Below are positions 57,141 through 64,000 of a stretch of DNA of 64,000 bases, one piece after another; the first letter of the stretch is position 1; each line of letters begins with the position of its first letter. The translations under genes and the position numbers were made by a program. The notes below the pieces were generated by a model. That model made no database searches, was not told where the DNA came from, and worked only from the letters and a program-made list of their open reading frames with translations. Source of the DNA: Diprion similis. Taxonomy: Eukaryota > Arthropoda > Insecta > Hymenoptera > Diprionidae. The stretch is taken from assembly GCF_021155765.1 (NCBI RefSeq), contig NC_060112.1, positions 2,232,001-2,296,000 of the forward strand, read 5' to 3'.

Positions 57141-58635
57141 CACTTGGCCATTCCACTCCATTTCGTCTCACTTCAATTCACACAAGATACAGCGTACATT
57201 GTATCAGCGAGCTTGTGTAAAGAACGAAACTATTTGAAACGCGAGGGCTTCACGCCTTTGTATTTAGCGTCGAATTCGTTTGTTTTTTTCATATGTTTTC
57301 TTATTTCAACGTGTATTTTAGATCATGCACGCTCCTTATACTTTCACGGAGATCTAAGGCTGTGTTGATAGTTGACGGGGATGGAAAACAACCAATTAGA
57401 TATGTACATAGGTATATGTGTACATATATGCCGGACTCGGCTAGGCATTTTTAGGGGGGAAAATCTTATTTTAGATCTTGCACCGAGACGGTGCTCAAAA
57501 GGGAGAAGTTGTGGCGCGAAGAGGTTAGGAGCGGGAACGGCAAGGGTGGTTACCTCCTTATAAGCTGCACCACAGACTAACACCTTGTAATTGTATTTAT
57601 ACGAACCGACGGGATGTCGGCGGGAAAATAATGCGTCTTACTTAATCCCACGTCGGAGAAAAATGTTTCGGGGATGGGGAGAAGGGGAATAAAAAAAAAA
57701 ACAACACGAGGAACGACGACGCTCTATATAAGAGCTCTTGCAGGAATTATAATGTGAAAAAACTATGCCAAGTGTGTCGGGGAAATCGTTATTTTTCTCG
57801 GTTTCTTTAACTCCAGGAAATAAATCGAACGAATTTAAAGTTTCATTTTATATATTTGCAGATCGCATCTTTGAATGCCACGGTCGAATTAGCCTTTGAA
57901 AGTTATCGAGATGGATATGTATTGCATAAATCATAATAATTTTCTTAATTTTTTTATCATCTTTTGAAATTTTTATCCAATTTAACAGTAATGTTGGGGT
58001 ATTTGAAATTTTCAGTAGCAAAATACAGATCCGCGTTATATTTTCGCTGTCGTACATTCCCGCTGTAAAGTAAATAATTAAAGTAATTGTAAAATATTAC
58101 AGATTTTTTTTCTCCTTCTTGCTAAACACGTTGATATTTATTTTTCAGATGGTTCATTCCGAGAAGAAAAAAGAAGCAGGAGAAGGAAAAGGAAAAGGAG
58201 GAAGGAGGAGGCGGATGGTAGTGTGTTAGTCCGAACCGTCGTTCACAAACAAACTTACCCTGCAGAAAGAAACGGCACCGCGTCTTGAAGAAGAACTGCA
58301 GAGAAAAAGAAAGAAGACTACCAAGAATAAAGAAGAAAAACGGCGAATAAAAAGATTGCCGAAGAAATTCCACCGACGTCGTTGTTCCTCTTGCAATAAG
58401 CGCCATCCACACACGTACACATTCGCACACACAGCATACGCGAATCGCCTACAAGCCGAGAGAATGCAAAGGAAAGTACCTCGGATACGTCGCGACCTGG
58501 AGGGTGAGCGGGGGCGTCGACGACGCGGATCCGCACTGCCACGATGATCCGGACAGTAGCTCGGTGCTGCTGTTGCTGCTAGAATCGTCCGCACGTTTGT
58601 CAATCCTTCCCTTGTAATCGAGCAGTGAGTCAGTA

Positions 58636-58680
58636 GTCTCGTCTCGTCTCGTCTCGTCTCATTTCATCACGTCTCGTCTC
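58636..58680 (+). repeat. (CTCGT)n pentanucleotide repeat
   Basis: Four CTCGT units, an interruption (ATTTCATCA), then two more units. It lies immediately 5' of the GC-rich open exon and gives a pyrimidine-rich context that could serve a splice acceptor. Confidence 0.75.
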
Positions 58681-58692
58681 CTTTACCGCGAG

Positions 58693-59522
58693 TTTTGCGA
58701 GCGACACTTTCGGCGGAACGGCGAAAATCCCGTCCGAGGAACAGCGAGAAGGAGGGACAGCTGGACTGGACGGTCCCGCGAATTGCGGTGGGACGGCGCC
58801 CCGGGGGCGGTGCGGGGGGTGCGGGGGCCGCCACGGGGACGGGAGTGCACCAGGGGTTTCCGCCGACCTCGCTGACCGCCTTCCTCGGCCTCGCCGCCCT
58901 GGTCGCGGTCGTCGTTCTGATAACAGCGAGCAGAGTCTGCACCGATGATCGGGTCCAGGACGCGGAGCGGCGCGGCTCGTCGGCATCGTCGTCGTCTACG
59001 CACGCTCGTCGGGATGGAACCGCCGATTCCGCGACCCTGACCGAAGGCCAGCTCCACCGATTTCGGGGCGAGAGGCGGTGGCTGGTTTTGAGGAGGAGGA
59101 CGAGGAGCGGAATCATTCGTCTTCCTCACCGCAGATTCGGACCTCAAGAGGATCAGGAGGAGGCAAAGAGGAGAAGGAAGAGGAAGAAGAAGAAGAACGA
59201 GGATCACAACTGCTTTCGAGATCGCGATCGGAAAGGGGAAAACGCTGCGACGACAGTGTCCGGTGTTCGGGGTTTCATAGGTGATCGTGCTCTTGGTGGT
59301 GATAGTGGTGCTTATAGTGCCGCCGCTGCTGATGGCGAGTCGACTACAGTAGCCGGGCCGATGTCACCTAGGTCGAATAGCGAAGAACCATCGGGTACCG
59401 AGGACGACGACGAGATAGTTTATCAGAAAGGGTCACCACGACGCAAGGAGGAAAACGAGACCGAGGACATCGCGCCTACCCAGCTACCTCCATCACAGAC
59501 AAACCATTCCTCTATGGAATCA
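58693..59522 (+). CDS. Probable exon of an unidentified single-pass membrane protein
   Basis: A GC-rich open frame of about 275 codons ends at a good donor: ATG GAA TCA C followed by GTGAGT. The translation has a Gly/Ala-rich stretch and then one strong hydrophobic segment (LTAFLGLAALVAVVVLITA) at about residues 60-80. This is followed by a Ser-rich region, a Lys/Arg-rich block (RRRKRKKKK) and an acidic segment (GTEDDDEIVYQKGSP). No ATG precedes the membrane segment in frame and the frame is open upstream to a TGA at 58626, so an upstream exon probably supplies the start. The 5' edge is uncertain. No family is recognised; the layout, a short outer part, one membrane helix and a long charged cytoplasmic linker, fits several receptor or synaptotagmin-like proteins. 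Confidence 0.42.
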
Positions 59523-59529
59523 CGTGAGT

Positions 59530-61830
59530 TTCAATTCACTGTGCATGCATACTATATATCTATATCATGTATAAAAACAAAAAAGCAGTCTATTTTGGCT
59601 CTTGGGAGTCGGTCAGTTGGGTTTTATATTGTTTCTCGACGATACTGGGAAGAGGACAATAACAATAGTCGATTTCGCGGTGTTTACTTCTTCTTTCTTC
59701 CGAATGCTGTCCTTCGGTTTTCTTCCTTGCCGCGGCGATGCGTGGTTTGCGGGTCTTGGGACACAATAAGGAGAAGAGATACTCCCCAGGAGAACCATTA
59801 TCCGGCAGCGCACACGTGTACATATGTATACGTATATGCATGATACGGAGTCTCGGTGCATAAACACACAATTTTTATTATACTCCCTGTGCTGAGAGAG
59901 TGGCGAGGGTCAGCCAAGGAAGGGCGGGTTAACGTCCTTTCGTTTATTCTCCTCCGCCTGCCTGCCTTCCCGTCGTCGTGCTGTTGCCACAGTGCACTGC
60001 ACTGCTGCTGGTCTTCCACACCGCGAATAAATGTGCGGAGCTCTTTTGCAACTCGACTCACGGTGTATATATCGCCACCACTGCGATTATACGCATAAAA
60101 TCCTGCTGATGTGTATTGAACGCACACTTTTCAAGCGGACAGGTATCGTTCGAGTACACTTTTCAATTGATTATTCAACGGGTGAAGAATAATAAAAAAT
60201 GAGAGGGAAGAGAGAGGATGATGCAGACGAGGACACGGTGATGTGTAGGTAGGCCTCCAACAGTCAAATATATATATATACACTGTACGATACTCTCTAG
60301 GGTATTTCGTTTTGAAGGAAAATTGTTTTTGTTTCTTGCGAACACGTCAAAGGACGTATCCTCGCGGCAGGATACTTCTTTAATCCAACAAGTCTTACAG
60401 GCGGGGGCTAAAAATAGATCGTGTTGATTAGAAATGAAACTCCCAGAATTTATTGATCGTACATACATACAAACCCGCATCGTAAACTTGAATTTGTTAT
60501 CTCGTTTCTCTTCATCATGTTCTCCATAATTGTATATTACACGCCTCCTTGAACTCGCACGTTTCAGATAGAATTTTCGCATTGGAATCTGGTCGATTAA
60601 ATATACAATATGGTTTACCAACAATGTTACATATTTTGTGCACATTGGATTTCAATCTCTCTCATTTTTCTCGGTGAATGCAACTGCCGCAATGGATATG
60701 TACAGTAATGTTCACTAATAAATCGGACTTCCGGTTAACTTGTTTTTGGTCCGAAACCTCTACGAATTATGTGTCAATGACTGGCGATACAGTCGACGCG
60801 GACACGCGACGTGAGATATTGGGAGTCATTGCCACAAATATTCGTACAGAATCAAACTCGCATTTTGTTTCGGACCGAAAAGATGTTAGCCGGAAGCCCA
60901 AGGAATTAAGGGGACACTTAGAGGAATTTTAGAAAATTCCTGGATATTTTAGTTAATTTTTTTTCTTATACAGGAAAAGTTTAAAATTTTTTAGAGGTTT
61001 AAAAAAGTGAAAATCCATTTCGCCCAAGGTTTCTCACTTGATATTTGTAGCACATCATACAGATTTTTCTGGCATAATCAACTTGCAAATGCTGACAAAT
61101 TGTCATAGGATTTTTTCAAAAATTTACAAGAATTTAAAAAATCGAAAATCGGTTCACGCCTCTTTGATGCACATTACTTTACATGGAGTAAGTACATAGT
61201 CTTGATAGCAGATGGCAGTCCCAGTTGTTTGTAGCCTTCTAATCGCGTTTGTATCGTAGATACGTACATACATAAAACTACGCGATCGTAAAAGCTAGAA
61301 TATTGCTTTCCACTGGAAACGCAACGCGGCTACAGTGAAGGAATATCAATCATTGGTTAAGAAAATAGAGACAATTCAAAGAAAAAACTTTTCCAGGTTG
61401 TACCAGACTTTCATCTGACCGCATAAATCTGAATATTCGACAATCCAGCTTGGTATCAATTCGGATTAAATAGTTCAGATTTATCCGGTTCACTAATATC
61501 ATTTACAGGCGTCCATTTCCTCGATCGTTTTTATTTATTTACCTATTTTTTTTTTTTATTTGCCTCATCTGTAAAAAACAAATTGTCCGTTTCATCTGCT
61601 GAAATATTTCATTGTCATCTTTCAGCTGCCTAATACTTTATCGATTTGATATCACGTTGAAGAATAGATTGTAAATAATTACCAGGCAATATGAGAATGT
61701 TCACTACATTGTACGAGAGAGTGTCATGTCGGTGGCAGAAGGAATTGAAGCCAAGCGTCCAGGCTAGAAGTGAGTGTCTGCCACTCTATGTCGGCGGTGC
61801 CTCGCCGTGTCAGTTACCTTGGCTGAAGTA
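59530..61830. other. Likely intron or intergenic DNA
   Basis: Follows the donor at 59523. Contains the palindromic element and AT-rich DNA with no supportable exon. Confidence 0.4.
60724..60899. mobile_element. 176-bp palindromic element
   Basis: Left arm CGGACTTCCGGTTAAC and right arm GTTAGCCGGAAGCCC are inverted, as are TTTGGTCCGAAAC near 60745 and GTTTCGGACCGAAA near 60867. TCAATGACTGG and GGGAGTCATTGCC pair near the centre. It is a small hairpin with no coding capacity. Confidence 0.68.
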
Positions 61831-61865
61831 GGTCGTGTGTAGTGGCGACAGGCGATGCAGTCAAG

Positions 61866-61896
61866 CAACAGCAGCAGCAACAGCAGCAGCAACAGC
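61866..61896 (+). repeat. (CAG/CAA)n tract, poly-Gln in one frame
   Basis: Ten consecutive CAG/CAA codons. In the frame VATGDAVKQQ...QRLAEKQANLSQ it reads as poly-Gln and stays open from 61827 to 62100. A coding exon is possible because CAA and CAG are mixed, but no ATG, acceptor or family is clear. A GTACCG after CATAG near 61975 could be a donor. Confidence 0.5.
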
Positions 61897-61899
61897 GAC

Positions 61900-63568
61900 T
61901 AGCCGAGAAGCAGGCAAACCTCTCTCAGGCGAGTGAGCCACACGGTTTAGTCACATTTCATCACCCATTCCATAGGTACCGTCCATATTCTCGTTGCGTA
62001 AGCGGATGGTTAGGAGGAAGAACTGGTGGAGGAGTTGAACGCCGCGTAGCTATTCGCGCCGAGGAACAATACCTGCGAACTTACTTTATACGTCCAGTAT
62101 AAACCAAGGAACAAAAGTACAAGTCGGCGAATAGCTATCCCCAAGTTTTCATCTAGACAAGATGAGGAAAGGAAAATGTTACAGGAGTAATTACTTCGGT
62201 TTTAGTACCCTGGATGCTAGTGGGTGAGGGAGAAAACACCATTTTTACACTACAACTCACGCTGCTGACGATGAGGGTACGATAGGGACCGCTCATAAAG
62301 AAATGGGGTGCGGGATGATTTTCCGCACGGGTTGGAACTCACCGTTGTTGAATAAAGAGGAACGCCTCGGCTGCGAGGGCTGTGTCAGAGGGAAAGTGGT
62401 GCCAAGTGCAGAGCACTGGGCCATCGACTATTCGAGGAAGCCTACGACCCCTCGACGACCAGCCTCGCTCAATACGCCCCACGCGTGGCGTCGTCGTCGT
62501 TGTCGTCGTCGTCGTCCTCGTCCTCGTCGCACCCCTGGCTATATTCGCAAGTTTGAGGTGTTGAAACTAAACGCGGAAGAAAAGCTGCAGTTGGTCTTGT
62601 CGTTTTAGTCTCCTTTCTACCCTCCGAAGTCGGCTTACTAGTTAACCGTTTCCCTTTTTCTCTTCTTCTCTGTTTCTTTTCGTTTGATTCGAAGGATTCA
62701 GGTTGAGGTCGTACTCTGCAGTGACGGGCAAATCGGTCATATTATAGACCAGACTTACCTAATACACTTATACTTTTTTTTTTACCTTACCTGTCATTAG
62801 CCAAGTGACCAAGCGCATGCAGAGTCGGTATGACGGAAAAAAATTTCGTTCACATATGCAGGTTATAACCATTGTCTGATTTCTTTCGACGATATGCAGA
62901 GTGACGATCAATGACGTAAACTTTCTAGGCATAACAAGATCGAGCGGACCGCGGCTCTCGGCGACGTCCGAATTTTTATGTATGTACATACATAAATACA
63001 TATCATGCATCTGAGACATATATGCATGTAGTGGAACGGAGGAACGGTATTATTTGAGCGCATTCATTCGTTCATTTCGTCATCTCTCGACGCTTGACTG
63101 TGTGTCTGTGCAATGCCGAATGTCTAGCGAGGTGTCTGGTACGCACGGTAATCCTTGAATGAAACGAAGACCTATTTTTAAAAGAGATCACACGAATAAA
63201 CAACAAGGCTCTTCGGTGCTGAAGGAATTTGAAAGTTGGCGTCGTTTAAAGCGACATCTCCTCACCGCAACCTCTATTCTACATACCGCCATTCCGTTGC
63301 GGACCAGCTCGATCTTATTTTTCGACATACGTACCTACATCTTACATACCTACACGTAGGTATTTACTCGTGTAGGACGCACTTGACATATGCGTTTTAC
63401 CGGTCGAACGGTTTATTTGTTATTTTACACTCCGTAGAAAGTTTCTCTTTCGATTAACGATCCGTACAGTTCAGAAATTATGATTTCTATTCCTAATTTC
63501 ATCACGGCATATTGTGAGCACAAATTACAGTCATTGGTTAAACGACAACGTTGCACATACATATATAT
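61900..63568. other. No confirmed gene
   Basis: GC-richer 61.8-62.6 kb with poly-Gln and Arg-rich frames, then AT-rich DNA. A TATGTATGTACATACATA palindrome lies near 62977-62995. Nothing further was recognised. Confidence 0.35.
62488..62529 (+). repeat. (CGT)n trinucleotide repeat
   Basis: CGT units with TGT and CCT variants, inside a 101-codon frame (62303-62608) where it reads as an Arg-rich run. No family was recognised, so it is listed as a simple repeat. Confidence 0.8.
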
Positions 63569-63570
63569 TA

Positions 63571-64000
63571 GGGTGGCGAAAAAAAACCGACGGTTTTTTT
63601 TTTTTAATTCTCGTGTGACAAAATGTTAGTTTTTGATGTTTTAAGAGCCCACTCCAAAAGACAGCTAAAAAAAAATTTCAAGAGGTCGTTCCAAATTTTT
63701 TAAAATGTCAAAAATCATCAAAAAATTATATTAAAAAGAATTATATTTTCAGTATTTTGTTTGATTTTTAATTCCTGTCGTGGTGTATTGTTATCGATTC
63801 TTTCTTACTAAATAGAAGAAAAAAAATTTATGGAATTTTAATATGAATATTAAAAGGGTCGCTCGAAAAGATCTAAAGAAATGCACCAAAAAATTGAAAA
63901 AAAAATTATGAGCGTCCTTTCAAAATTCAAATTTTGAACTGAAACTTTCGGAAAGTTATTTTTTTTTGTCTATAAAATTATACCGTAACGAGAAAAAAAA
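63571..64000. mobile_element. Second GGGTGGCG-family MITE, cut by the window end
   Basis: After a TA at 63569, the sequence GGGTGGCGAAAAAAAACCGA begins a copy of the element at 45314-45913. Shared words include TCGTGTGACAAAATGTTAG and AGAGCCCACTCC. The stretch around TGTATTGTTATCGATTC at 63785-63801 matches the inverted strand of the first copy near 45690. The right end lies beyond the window. Confidence 0.8.

Larger units (their letters stand above)
54140..58628. other. No supportable gene between the 54-kb and 58.7-kb GC islands
   Basis: AT-rich in 54.7-58.1 kb, with a TA tract and a G17 run at 57124-57140. Short frames have no domains. A purine-rich patch at 58.15-58.35 kb is low-complexity. 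If the two islands belong to one plus-strand gene, this would be intronic; this is inference. Confidence 0.35.

Overview
This is an animal nuclear DNA window, most likely from an insect and possibly a hymenopteran. The order is a guess: it rests on insect-type orthologues, short introns, an AT-rich background and many short inverted-repeat elements. I see no bacterial, organellar or viral gene content. Three protein genes can be reconstructed exon by exon. Most of the rest is intergenic or intronic DNA filled with foldback elements, microsatellites and GC-rich islands.

Layout. 1-12.3 kb has no supportable gene; it holds a degenerate 16-bp minisatellite and two or three foldback elements. 12.3-15.5 kb on the minus strand holds a two-exon rhodopsin-family receptor of the short neuropeptide F receptor (sNPFR) type. 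15.5-23.8 kb is flanking DNA without a recognised gene. 23.9-26.9 kb on the minus strand holds an eight-exon MCM-binding protein gene (MCMBP), whose first coding exon is only 7 nt. 26.9-29.0 kb is the divergent intergenic region. 29.0-33.9 kb on the plus strand holds a ten-exon RCK-family kinase gene of the CILK1/ICK/MAK type. 34-64 kb is a gene-poor tract in which AT-rich DNA with foldback elements alternates with GC-rich islands near 37.6, 39.0, 40.5, 43.5, 47.2, 49.4, 54.0 and 58.8 kb. One island, at 58.7-59.5 kb, looks like a coding exon of an unidentified single-pass membrane protein.

The genes do not form a pathway. sNPFR is a neuropeptide receptor of the cell surface. MCMBP acts in the nucleus on the MCM2-7 replicative helicase. 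CILK1-type kinases act on cilia and intraflagellar transport. MCMBP and the kinase are head to head about 2.1 kb apart.

The most interesting signals are: (1) a 212-codon open continuation of kinase exon 8 into the following intron, giving an alternative hydrophobic C-terminus, with a 1.1-kb hairpin element starting about 66 bp after its stop; (2) two diverged copies of the conserved AKQHYL/AGQS motif in consecutive kinase exons; (3) an upstream ORF on the MCMBP strand whose stop overlaps the MCMBP start codon (ATGA); (4) a high density of unrelated, nearly palindromic elements, several with TA target sites; (5) recurring TCTAG and CAG-rich words in the GC islands.
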